NCBI GenBank assembly: GCA_012934845.2
Contig: WNNJ02003300.1
Location: forward strand, 372,001 to 436,000
Direction of reading: 5' to 3'
From: Pomphorhynchus laevis
Lineage: Eukaryota > Acanthocephala > Palaeacanthocephala > Echinorhynchida > Pomphorhynchidae
DNA length: 64,000 nucleotides
Shown here: one piece after another, positions 47,021 through 57,507 of the stretch
How the letters are laid out: every line of letters begins with the position of its first letter
Position numbering within the stretch: position 1 is the first letter of the stretch
The notes under the pieces: generated by a model
What the model saw: the letters and a program-made list of their open reading frames with translations, nothing else
What the model was told of the DNA's origin: nothing
Database searches by the model: none
Position numbers and translations under genes: made by a program

Positions 47021-47396
47021 TTGAGCGTTCGATTTGCGATGTTGGAAAACACAGCAAATGGCGATGAGGGTGATTTAAAATTTTCATCGAAGGACATAAT
47101 TACAATTGTATTGGAACAACAACGTACATTGACGAAGTTAATGGAAAGTCTGCAAACTCGCGAAGATCAAAACAATGATTGCAATATACCAGTGTTTCAG
47201 CATTTTAATGCAGATCGAGTTGAATGGGTCGATTATGGGATTCAACTAAAGAATTTATTAAGCATGCACAGAGTTGATTCACCTATGCGACAAAAGCAGT
47301 TCTTATTGTCCAGCTGTGGTCAAGAAATTTTTCGCTTAATATGACAATTAATTCTGTCCTTTAAAAGTGTAGATATTACTTTTGAGATTATTATTA
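47021..47396 (+). mobile_element. LTR-retrotransposon gag fossil, left part
   Basis: Gag-like frame from 47021 (MLENTANGDEGDLKFSSKDI, PVFQHFNADRVEWVDYGIQL, FLLSSCGQEIFRLI). It continues on the far side of the Tc1 element at 49115. Probably Ty3/gypsy-like. A broken fossil with many breaks. Confidence 0.6.
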
Positions 47397-47406
47397 CAGA
47401 GTATTT

Positions 47407-47665
47407 CATTATTATAGACCCCTTTTTGCATTATTATAGACCCTTTTTTGCATTATTATAGACCCCTTTTTGCATTATTATAGACCCCTTTTTGCATTAT
47501 TATAGACCCCTTTTTGCATTATTATAGACCCCTATTTGCATTATTATAGAACCCTTTTTGCATTATTATAGACCCCTATTTGCATTATTATAGACCCCTT
47601 TTTGCATTATTATAGACCCCTATTTGCATTATTATAGACCCCTATTTGCATTATTATAGACTCCT
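47407..47665 (+). repeat. Left terminal array, 22-bp units
   Basis: Eleven units from 47407 to 47648 with core ATTATTATAGACCCC, plus a partial twelfth. Units differ mainly in CTTTTTG versus CTATTTG; the seventh from the tip carries GAACCC. Confidence 0.95.
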
Positions 47666-47749
47666 CCTTCAGGTTGCTTTGGTTCATGTTATTTTTTACG
47701 AATAACCATAATATAATTTTAAAACTAAAAATATAAAAAGGTATTTAAT

Positions 47750-48798
47750 TTAAATAAAATCAGCATGTACAATTGCTTGTAAAACCCATCTTCTCATATG
47801 TTCAAAGTATCCAGTCATTATGAAGTTATCATTTGTAACTATGTCATTAATTACACCAATAAGCATTTGAGGATTGGTAGATGCGGGTCGTTGTTTGACT
47901 CTTGCTTTTAGACATGCAAAGAATTCCTCAATAGGATTGAGCTGAGAAGAGTACGGAGGTAAGAACATAAGTATGTAGTTTTTCCTGTTAAACGCTCCGC
48001 GAACCTCGGCTGTCTTGTGTATGGATGCGTTGTCCATTATTACATATTTCCTGTTGTTGCTTTCTAACGGTGGAAACTTTGAAGAAATGAATTATATAAT
48101 ATCAATAGATTTAAAACTTCCGATTTTGGTTTTATGTGCGAAAACACCAGAAGTTGTTATAGCACACAGCAGTGAAACATTTACACCTTTCGAATTTGGG
48201 ACATTAATAAAACACTTCGTATTTTTTGGCGAATACCCCATTTTCTGATGCAAATGTAGATTAAACCCAGATTCGTCAAGAAAAATCAATCTGTCATCGG
48301 CAATCGTATTGATAGTTGTTCCATATTGGGCCCTTGTTGTTTTGTTGATGTTACTGTTTCTATTTATCGGAACCAAGGTCAGCGTCTTCCTTGTGTAATT
48401 CATTTTCTTTATGATTCTTGAGACGGTTGAAATGGAATAGGAACCTAAAGCATTGTATGAAGAAAGAGTAGATGCCAGTGTTTTTAAACTTGCGCATGGG
48501 TTAGAAGCTATCTCTGTAGATAAAATGCTTTTCTCAAACGACAAATTTTTCAAGTTCACTGATTTTTTCCAGCAGTTTTAAAATTTGTTAAATCAACAAA
48601 ATCCCCATTGAGATATTTCTTATATAACCTTTTTACTGTACTTTTTGATAGGTTTAATATAGATGACATGTCCTTAAAGGTTAAGTCCTTTCCCTGCTGA
48701 TTGAGAAAACATTCTATAATGTTTCTGGTAATCACTTGTCTCTTTTTACGTGTTTCTTCTTCATGTTCTCTGCTGGTTTCTGAATTTTGAGTATTCAT
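47750..48798 (-). pseudogene. Tc1-type transposase (DD34E), one frameshift and one stop
   Basis: ATG at 48798. N-terminal helix-turn-helix (TFKDMSSILNLSKSTVKRLY, residues about 38-57), a second DNA-binding segment, then the DDE catalytic fold: RLIFLDESGFNLHLHQ (first Asp), MDNASIHKT (second Asp) and YSSQLNPIEEFF (Glu), with 34 residues between the last two. About 345 codons, the usual Tc1 size. The frame shifts once near 48557 and has one TAA at 48092-48094; otherwise the sequence is clean. Whether the frameshift is real or a sequencing error cannot be told here. The transposase would bind the inverted terminal arrays. Confidence 0.92.
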
Positions 48799-48845
48799 TC
48801 TTGGGTAAAATTTTTATTTAAATATAAACCAATGCAACCTGAAGG

Positions 48846-49104
48846 AGGGGTCTATAATAATGCAAATAAGGGTCTATAATAATGCAAATAGGGGTTTATA
48901 ATAATGCAAATAGGGGTCTATAATAATGCAAAAAGGGGTCTATAATAATGCAAATAGGGGTCCATAATAATGCAAAAAGGGTTCTATAATAATGCAAATA
49001 GGGGTCTATAATAATGCAAAAAGGGGTCTATAATAATGCAAATAGGGGTCTATAATAATGCAAATAGGGGTCTATAATAATGCAAAAAGGGGTCTATAAT
49101 AATG
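48846..49104 (-). repeat. Right terminal array, 22-bp units
   Basis: Inverted counterpart of the left array: eleven units at 48863-49104 and a partial inner one. The unit with GAACCC is sixth from the tip here, one place off from the left array, as if one unit had been gained or lost. Confidence 0.95.
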
Positions 49105-49114
49105 AAATACTCTG

Positions 49115-50345
49115 TAAAGAACTGGATGGTCAATTTAAAAAAGCCGATGCATGTAGTTGCGGTCAGGTTTGCATTTACTCAATGTCGACAAAAAGCCAAT
49201 CAATCACATGAGGATTGGATGGCAAAGCTAGGGGACTGGCAACTAAGTGTCGTTTTTCGATATATTCATTCAAACCGAACAGCAAGCAATCGACGACATA
49301 TTAAGAGATCTGGTAATCGCGTATACTCAAATCGAGAAAATACACATTAGTATATCGCGATTGGATAATCCTACGTTAGACGATGTACTCAGAGTTTCTC
49401 CTAATTGGGAAATGACAAAAGCTACCAAGCACTTGTTACCGACAGAAATCAGCTCGAATTATAAATTCATGAATTTATTCATGAATTGAAAATGATGTCA
49501 AAATTTCGCATGTTCATAAGTCGATCACAATGGAATACAAATTCTATGGCACATTGTACAAGATGTAATGGTACAAGTCATGTGAATGAGCAACAGTGTT
49601 GAACAAAGAACGTAAAATGTCATCGTTGTGGTAAGATAGATCATATTCGTCGATGCTGCAAGGTAGTACTACAAAATATTTATCAGTCGGTAACAGATGA
49701 GAGTGGTTATAATTGCTGCAGAATTGGTTTTCCTCGAAATTCAAAGCGTTTGCCAATGAGACCATATTTTGGGACCGACACTGGACGTGATAATGAACGT
49801 AGTACCGTTGGAAATGGAGTTTGACACGAGAGCGATGTGGTCTGTGATATCTCACAAAACATGGTCAAAATGTGGTTCGCCCTAGCTAAGAGCAGGTAGA
49901 TGGTTGAGAAGTTTAGGCGGAGGTTTTCTGACGAACAGAGGTCATTGCCAAGTGACTGTGAAGCAAGACGATGTCGTTAAATTGTTGAGTGCCGAAGTTG
50001 TAGGCGGAATAGAAAAGAGCTTGTTCTGACAACTGTGGATATATGCGTTTGATATTTTCTTGCCACGTCAAGTAAGATCTCGTCCACGACTTATCAATCA
50101 GTTGGATTCAAATCAATGAGAATGTGCATCCGATTTAAACCACATGTTAATCGAATTTGAAGAGTTATTTAACGAAGATCTTGGGAACATTAAGGATTTG
50201 TAGGTTAAGCTACAAGTTTAACCATGGGATGTTGCGCGATGCCTTCAGGCTCGTCGCGTACAACTTCCATTAAAGCCAAAAACTGAAGAAGAGTTAAAGC
50301 GTTTCTTAGCGAATGGAGCATTAAAGCAAGTTGAGTCAAACTATA
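49115..50345 (+). mobile_element. LTR-retrotransposon fossil, right part
   Basis: Continuation of the gag fossil: a SWRFSIHSNRT-like region, then CCHC zinc-knuckle sequence near 49555-49660 and a decayed protease/pol-like stretch to about 50345. Probably Ty3/gypsy-like and old. Broken in many places; no terminal repeats identified. Confidence 0.55.
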
Positions 50346-50910
50346 ATTATATTGAGTGGGAAAGTTGCTATAAAAAAAGCTGCTATCAAAAGGGTATAAA
50401 TATAGATTAAATAATAACAACGACAAAAATAAAATTTAAAATTCGTTATATAATAACTTAAATGATTACTTTAGTAAGCTGATTAATAGTGAAAGCACGA
50501 ATATATCTAAGATAGATATTTGGAAAGATTATATATTTGATAAAATTAAAAATAAAATGAAAATAACAAACAATTACAAAAGGAAAGATAAGTTGAATAA
50601 AGATATGTATAAAGAACTTACTAAATTAAAGGATAACTATATAATAACAACTATTGATAAAGCTAGTAATAACTTTGTCTTTATATGCAAAAACCTTTAT
50701 TATGATATACTAATGAAAGAGGATTTACATTTAATGATTTAAATGTAAATCCAACATATGAACGTTGTGAGTTGAGTTTTGAAACTATTATTACAAGTCA
50801 CTGTTCTATAAAGGATAAAAAGTGTATAAAGATTGAATTAGATAATAAAACTATACCTATATTATATTGGAATCCTAAATTACATAAAAATCCAATAAAA
50901 CCTAGTTATC
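50346..50910 (+). mobile_element. PLE-A, N-terminal RT part
   Basis: INSESTNISKIDIWKDYIFD, MYKELTKLKDNYIITTIDKA and SNNFVFICKNLYYDILMKED (compare the ADKG block of PLE fingers), [28 protein letters not shown]. Overlaps in content with 5685-5900, which fixes the order of PLE-A parts. Ends abruptly at the start of CR1 copy D. Confidence 0.8.
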
Positions 50911-53785
50911 TATTCTCAATAAATCCGATCTTATCCTCAACCTATTCACTAAGCAATCCATCAGTATCTTCTGCCTCACCGAATCCTGGCACTCAGATTC
51001 CGACGACCTTTCCATTCGCCGTCTGCTCTCTACCGGTTGCTACCTAGTCGAATCCGCCCGCCGCCACAGCTCATGCGCTTCTAAATTCTCTAATAATGGC
51101 GGCATCGTCGCATTCGCGCGTCACCCCGCGTCTCTTCGCAAAATCAATCCCCCTTTCAGTCCTAGCTCTTTTGAATTGCTCATATGTCGTTATTCTAACC
51201 CGATCACTCCAGATCTCGCCATTGTATACCGTCCTAATTCATCAGCTCCTACTGCCTTATTTTTTACCGAACTCGCTGACCTCCTTTCTCATTGTTCTTT
51301 GTCCTCAATCCCTTCACTCGTTCAGGGCGACTTCAACATCTGCCTAGACCGCCCCTCTTCTACGGGTTCCATCCGGTTCATCAACATTCTATCCAACAAC
51401 AATTACAAACTAATCTCCACTGCCCCCACACATATACTTGGCGAGGCACAAGACATCATCGCTGTCCATGATCATTTTGCTGCCTACACCTCACTGTCCA
51501 TCTCTGATCCTGGTCTATCCGATCACTTTCTTATCACCCTTGATCTCACTCACAATCACACCCCTCCTCACACACCTACAATCCTACGTCGCCCTTGGAG
51601 AAATCTTGACCTCTCCCTTCTCCGCTCTGCCTTACTCCAATCATCTATATCATTACCCACAATAACATATTCCTCTCCTCACGATCTCGCCTTTCTTTTC
51701 GACTCTGAACTCACATCCACTCTCAATATTCTCTTGCCCTTAAAGTCTCACCCACACCGTCGACCGTGCCCCATGGTTTGACATCCAATGCCCTACTATC
51801 AAAGCGTCGACTCCGCCATGCTTTTCGAGTCTATCACCGCTCTCTCAGACGTGATTTCCGCTCGATCACTCCGTCTTTCCGTGATTCCTATCTTGCTCTT
51901 CGCCGGTCTCATCTCAACCTACTACGTACCAAATGCAACTCCCTCTGGCAGCATAAAATCATCACTTCATTCAACTCTAAGACACTTTGGCATACTTTTA
52001 ACTCAATCCTTGCTCGCTCTTATTCGCCGTGCAACATCTATGCCAATGATTATTCGTCATTTCTCAAGACTAAAGTATCCACGTTGCTCACTCACACCCC
52101 GGTCTCCATCCTATCCCACTTTGCCCAGTCTAATCTCATCCTTCCGGAACTCTTTCATATTCTCCCTGTCTCACCTACAGAAGTATCATCTGTCCTCATG
52201 TCCTTGCCCAACAAAACCTCACCTGCCGATCCCCTGCCTACTCACATATTAAAATCTATATGATCATCGATATCCACATTTCTCACAACCTTGTTTAACT
52301 CGTCCATCCGCAGTCGTATCTTCACTTCACATTGGTAATCCGCAATCGTTCGTCCTCTCCTTAAGAAACAATCGCTCGACCCCTCCCTTCCTTCTAACTA
52401 TCGCCCCATTTCACTACTCCCTACTCTTTCAAAGCTCTTAGAACGCCTCATCTTAATACAAATAAACGCTTATCTCTCCTCATCCAATCTGTACCCTCCT
52501 TTCCAATCTGCTTTCCGCTCTAATCACTCGACAGAAATCGCATGCATAAAAGTGTACAACGACTTACTCATTTCTCGAGACAAGGCTCTATATAGTGTTC
52601 TCATCTCCCTCGACCTCTCCTCCGCATTCGACATTGTCGACCACTCCGTCCTCCTTTCTCGCCTTCGTTATGATTACGGCTTTTCTTCCTCCTCCGTAGC
52701 ATGGTTTGCATCATATCTATCCGACCGTTCCTTTCGCGTCTGTACTAATTCATCATCCTCCCCTCCTATCCCTATTTTTTACGGGGTCCCACAAGGTTCA
52801 GTCCTAGGTCCCCTGCTTTTCTTTCTTCCGCTTGGCGATCTATCTCCGTTTATCAAACCTTACTCCTTTAAGGTCATGCAATACGCCGATGAAATTCTAA
52901 TCTATGCTCATGCACCCGCACATCGCATACACGATATCGGCATTTCTGCCTCCAACTGTCTTTCTTCTATCTACAAACGTCTCTCCAATCTCCATCAGGT
53001 TCTAAACGCCGAAAAGTTCAAAATAATATGGATCCCCCGTAAACCAAACATATCTCCTCCCACTGTATATTTTGCCTCATCAATCATCCCCATAGTCCAC
53101 AATCTCACTTTCTTAGGCTTCCATTTCGATGATCACCTTTCCCTTAAACCCTTCGTCCTTGACAAGGTCCGCTCATCTAACTTAATTCTCCGTGATATCC
53201 GCCGTATCCGCCCCCTTATCGACTTCCGTTCTTGTATGCCTCTTCTTTCATCGCTTCTTTTCCCTAAAATCGATTACTGCCTTAGCCTTTTTGCAAATTC
53301 TCCAAAATCCATCATCCTACCCCTACAACGAATAATCAACACCGCCGTTCGAGTGCTCTTTCGTCTCCGTCGCTTCGACCACACATCCACATATTTTGCC
53401 CAACTCTCCTGGCCCACCATCCACATCCGCATCAAACTCCGCCTTCTTCTCGTTACCTTTTCGTCTCATCGCTGTCGGCTCCCCATCGTTCATCAACCTT
53501 CCTTTCTTAGACGATACTCGCCCCACCTCGCTATCGATTCGTTCCTGTCATACCCTCTTACTCCACGTTCCTAATTACTCCAACAACTACGGTCTCCGAT
53601 CCTTCCTCGTCGCCGCGTCACTCGCCTGGAGTCAACTCCCTCTTGACGTCCGCCGCGCCCCCTCCTTTATCATATTCAAACACCTCCTCCGTTTACACCT
53701 TCTCGACACCTGATTCACAGTCTTGTTTTGTTGTGGTCATGTAAGCGTGCGCTGACACGCATTTGCCACGTTAAAATAAATTCTT
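50911..53785 (+). mobile_element. CR1/L2-type LINE copy D, ORF2 nearly complete
   Basis: 5'-truncated insertion. Endonuclease (CLTESWHSDSDDLSIRRLL; VQGDFNICLDRPSS; SISDPGLSDHFLITLDLTHN). RT from about 52270 with a 340-codon open part at 52552-53574: [40 protein letters not shown]. The palm reads VMQYADEILIYAH: the second catalytic Asp is Glu, probably fatal. The 3' end has GCGTGCGCTGACACGCATTTG-type sequence at 53748-53768 and a short AT tail. Frames break at a few places. Related 3' fragments at 54426, 56262 and 62200 look recent. Confidence 0.9.
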
Positions 53786-53794
53786 TTTTTTATT

Positions 53795-54425
53795 ATACGC
53801 CGATGAAATGAAACTGTTGTGGCTTTTATTTCGTGGTTGTTCTAGCTCTCCCCTACTACAATCAGATTTGGATAAAGTTAGTAGTTGGTGTTCATCACAC
53901 GGCTTAGTAATCAATGTTAGTAAATGTCGACATATGAGAATTGGTCAATCCTGATTACCTTCCCCTTCTTATCATGAAGGCTCAACAGTTATCGAATCAG
54001 TTAATCACTTTACTGCTCTAGGTGTTATTATCTCCAATTAAAAATATCGTCTTCATTCTTCTGCCATTATTGCAAAATGTCTAGAATTTTAGGATTTCTT
54101 AATCGAAACGTTGGACGACTTGATCCAAAGGCTTTACGCATTGTATATTCGAGTCTCTTTAAATCACATATGCTCTATGCATCTCACGCGACACACCCAC
54201 AACTGAAATCAGAATTAGGTGAATTCGACGACATTTTGAGAAGAGCCACACACTTGGTTTTAGCAACTCGCTCCATTCCTTATCCAGTTAGACTAGAGAC
54301 GTTGGGTATAAGATTTATTGAATGCGATCTGTTGATTGCAGATCTTACACTAGCGTGGATGTCGCTGCGCGTGCCTAACCATTCGTGTATGCAGTTGTTC
54401 TGTCGTCGTGAATCCTTAATAAAAA
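53795..54425 (+). mobile_element. LINE ORF2 C-terminal fragment (second non-LTR family), part 1
   Basis: YADEMKLLWLLF, LLQSDLDKVSSWCSSHGLVI, VSKCRHMRIGQS, ILGFLNRNVGRLDPKALRIV, SLFKSHMLYASHATHP: RT palm end and thumb of a Jockey/CR1-group LINE distinct from the copies above. Interrupted by an inverted CR1 fragment and resumes at 54838. Confidence 0.75.
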
Positions 54426-54837
54426 AGATTTATTTTAACGTGACAAATGCGTGCCAGCGCACGCTTACATGGCCACAACAAAACAAAAATGTAAATCATG
54501 TGTCGAGAAGGTGTGAACAAAGGAGGTGTTTGAATGTGATAAAGGAAGGAGCGCGGCGTACGTCGAGAGGTAGTTGATTCCAGGCAAGTGAGGCGTCGAC
54601 GAGGAAGCATCGGAGACCATAGTTGTTGGAGTAATTGGGAACGTGGAGTAAGAGGGTATGACGGGAACGCAGTGATAGAGAGGTGGGGCGAGTGTCGTCT
54701 AAGAAAGGAAGGTTGATGAACGATAGGGAGCCGACAGCGATAAGACGAAAAGTTACGAGAAGGCGAAGTTTGATGCGGATGTGGATGGTGGGCCAAGAGA
54801 GTTGGGCAAGAGCATAGCAAACATAGCGCGTGTCCAC
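54426..54837 (-). mobile_element. CR1/L2-type LINE copy E, 3' end, inverted
   Basis: The minus strand reads [37 protein letters not shown] and LAWNQLPLDVRRAPSFITFK. It matches 53380-53780 and 56480-56870 closely. 5'-truncated insertion into another LINE. Confidence 0.88.
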
Positions 54838-55015
54838 GTTGTTACGTGGACACGAGCTATGTTTGAATCATCGCTCAAAGCATCGAACAAATTGTACGAC
54901 AGTGATGGATCGCGTCTTTACACGATGGAATGGACTATCACTTAGTGTGATCAACAGTTCTTCTGCTGCGCAATTCAAAGAACGCATAAAGCTTGACCTC
55001 GTGAACTCTTGATGT
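54838..55015 (+). mobile_element. LINE ORF2 C-terminal fragment, part 2
   Basis: GHELCLNHRSKHRTNCTTVM, DRVFTRWNGLSLSVINSSSA, AQFKERIKLDLVNS then stop: the usual C-terminus of Jockey/CR1-group ORF2. Together with 53795-54425 it is one older copy split by copy E. Confidence 0.7.
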
Positions 55016-55109
55016 TTTTTTCGTTTTTTTCTGTTTTTTTTATTTATTCAATGTGATGCTTGCTTACGAGCTTCAAATCCCTTGGAAGTCGACATATAAT
55101 AATTTCTTG

Positions 55110-55600
55110 TTTTAGGACCATTTTAACGCTTTGATTCTAAGTATACTTTTATATGCTTCACCATGCTGTTACCACATTACTAAGGAAGAATGTAATTACT
55201 TAGATAATGTTTATCGCTCCGTCACGAGATTGGTCCGTACTGTCAGACATTTGGAATATAGGGATATACTTGGGTATCTAAAAATACAAAGTCTTAGTTT
55301 CATGCGGGTTCGTGCTAATATGTGCATCGTATGGCGTATTTTACATACTAAGGATCATCCATTGTGTCACTTGTTGAGATTGCGAGATCAGCCCTCACTA
55401 CGCGGACATTCCGAAATGCTTAGAACACTACGCCTATGCCACATCCGTATCTCAATTTTTGCACAGAGAGTTATATCAGTATATAATCAACTTTCCGATA
55501 CGACTATTAACTGTCGTAATATTCATGCGTTCAAACTGGAGTTGGATAAAGATTTAGTCAGGATAATCGATTGCGATCTTGAAGTTTTACTTTGATTTCC
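55110..55600 (+). mobile_element. LINE ORF2 C-terminal fragment, third copy
   Basis: ILSILLYASPCCYHITKEEC, LEYRDILGYLKIQSLSFMRV, DQPSLRGHSEMLRTLRLCHI, SVYNQLSDTTINCRN: the thumb and C-terminal part of a LINE ORF2 with a stop at about 55595. Different from the one just upstream. Confidence 0.7.
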
Positions 55601-55984
55601 TGTGATGCAATTTGTAAAGAGTCTTTGACTCACCGTGTTGTCTATATAAAAATAAATTATATTATTTATTATCTATAAATTTTTTATTTTTTCCTTAATA
55701 GTTTAAACAAAATTTTAATAATATTTTGTTGATTTATACATTGTAAATTTAATATTTTAATAATATTTTGTTGATTTATAATTCTCCATTTTAGAAAAAG
55801 GAAAAAATCATCAATCTTAAAAATTAGCAGAAACTAATAGTCGAATCAATAATACATAATTTAAGTATTTCTGACAGTTTTAAGTAACAATTAAATAATT
55901 TAAAATAATTAAAATTTTATTATTTAAACAATTACATAATAAAAAATAATTAAAAATAATTATTTTGTTTTTAATAATAAAAAC
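55601..55984. other. AT-rich spacer
   Basis: Includes two copies of TTTAATAATATTTTGTTGATTTA. No coding sequence. Confidence 0.5.
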
Positions 55985-56261
55985 TTTAACAAAATTATTT
56001 AAAAGTAGGGACATCTATATTTAGACAAGTAAAAGGTGTTCCAATGGGTGGTAATAGTAGCCCAATTATAGCTGACTTGTTTTTAAGCTTTATAGAATAT
56101 GAATTTGTTCATAACTGTGTAAAAACTAAATCTAAACAATATAAATATATAAAATATATGTTTCGATACATTGATGATATATGTGTATTTAATTCTAATA
56201 ATTTTTATTCAATTAGTGAGCGCATTTATCCAAAAAGCCTTATTCTTAACAAAACCAATAT
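55985..56261 (+). mobile_element. PLE-A copy, interrupted, part 1
   Basis: [40 protein letters not shown]. Catalytic IDD kept. Continues at 56872 after a CR1 3' fragment. Confidence 0.85.
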
Positions 56262-56871
56262 TAATTCTTCGTGACATCCGCCGTATCCGCCCCCTTATCG
56301 ACTTCCGTTCTTGTATGTCTCTTCTTTCATCGCTTCTTTTCCCTAAAATCGATTACTGCCTTAGCCTTTTCGCCAATTCTCCAAAATCCATCATCCTACC
56401 CCTACAACGAATAATCAACACCGCCGTTCGAGTGCTCTTTCGCCTCCGTCGCTTCGACCACACATCCACATATTTTGCCCAACTCTCCTGGCCCACCATC
56501 CACATCCGCATCAAACTCCGCCTTCTTCTCATTACTTTTCGTCTCATCGCTGTCGGCTCCCCATCGTTCATCAACCTTCCTTTCTTAGACGATACTCGCC
56601 CCACCTCGCTATCGCTTCGTTCCTGTCATACCCTCTTACTCCACGTTCCTAATTACTCCAACAACTACGGTCTCCGATCCTTCCTCGTCGCCGCTTCACT
56701 CGCCTGGAATCAACTCCCTCTCGACGTCCGCCGCGCTCCCTCTTTTATCACATTCAAACACCTCCTCCGTTCACACCTTCTCGACGCCTGATTCACAGTT
56801 TTGTTTTTGTTGTGGTCATGTAAGCGTGCGCTGGCACGCATTTGCCACGTTAAAAAAATAAATCTTTAAAT
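56262..56871 (+). mobile_element. CR1/L2-type LINE copy F, 3' end
   Basis: ILRDIRRIRPLIDFRSCMSL to HLLRSHLLDA then stop, and the family 3' end GCGTGCGCTGGCACGCATTTG at about 56824. 5'-truncated and inserted in PLE-A. Almost the same as 53190-53780. Confidence 0.9.
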
Positions 56872-57421
56872 CTTTAATGATAAGAAGGTGTATATCTAGA
56901 TATGAACATTAAATTAACATTAACTAAAACTACTATTAATTTATATCGTAAAGATGACATATTTAAATGTATAAGAAACATATTTTTGCATGAGCATTCA
57001 TGCATACCATATAATATAAAATATAATACATTAAATAATGAAATTTTAAGAATTGCAACAATATGTAATGATATTGGTTTTCTTCAAAATCATTAAAATA
57101 ACTTAATAGATACATATTTTAAACTAGGTTACTATAAAAATAACATCAAGCAGAAAATAGTAAAATATATAAATCAACACAATAATATAAAGAATAAATT
57201 TAAACTCTTAAGTGGCAAATTTTTATGGATGGATAATAAATAATATACTTTGCATTAGAATAAGATACTAGATAGTTATTTCAGAGGAAATACATCATTA
57301 GCATGTATTTGGCCCCGCTGCTATGTTGGGTAGAGTAGTTAGGGGCCGAAACCTGATAGCATAGCAGTTCCTCCTGATGACCTCTAATTCTTATTCTGAT
57401 ACAACGTCTGTTATTTATTAG
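56872..57421 (+). mobile_element. PLE-A copy, interrupted, part 2 and tail
   Basis: [20 protein letters not shown] then [14 protein letters not shown] and stop at about 57243. The tail shows the pseudoknot pairs 57311-57316 with 57342-57347 and 57318-57325 with 57360-57367. Cut at 57421 by the Mag-like LTR element; the rest is at 61326. Confidence 0.85.
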
Positions 57422-57501
57422 TGTGATAATCTAACATGTAATCATATTGTATAACTATATTCTAGATTGTTGAATAAAGCCTTATTTGGTTTATCTTTAC
57501 A
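57422..57501 (+). repeat. 80-bp LTR, left
   Basis: TG...CA ends, contains AATAAAGCC (poly-A signal). Identical to 61246-61325. Flanked by target duplication ATTAG (57417-57421). Confidence 0.9.
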
Positions 57502-57507
57502 ATTTAT

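Larger units (their letters stand above)
47397..49114 (-). mobile_element. Tc1/IS630-type DNA transposon with array-type terminal inverted repeats
   Basis: 1,718 bp flanked by TA (47395-47396 and 49115-49116). The tips read CAGAGTATTTCATTATTATA inward on both sides. Each end holds eleven exact-length 22-bp units plus a diverged twelfth, inverted to each other, followed inward by a unique CCTTCAGGTTGC box. A single transposase gene fills the middle on the minus strand. It sits in an LTR gag fossil. Near-intact coding suggests a young copy. Confidence 0.92.

Noticed and set aside
47400-47670. Regular 22-bp repeats resembling a CRISPR array
   Set aside because: Units abut with no spacers, are mirrored at 48846-49104, and lie at the ends of a transposon in a eukaryotic genome.
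57340-57385. GAAAC and CTGATGA in the PLE-A tail as a hammerhead
   Set aside because: The core words are in permuted order and the segment between them is too short for two helices. The possible stem II leaves two unpaired bases at the core.
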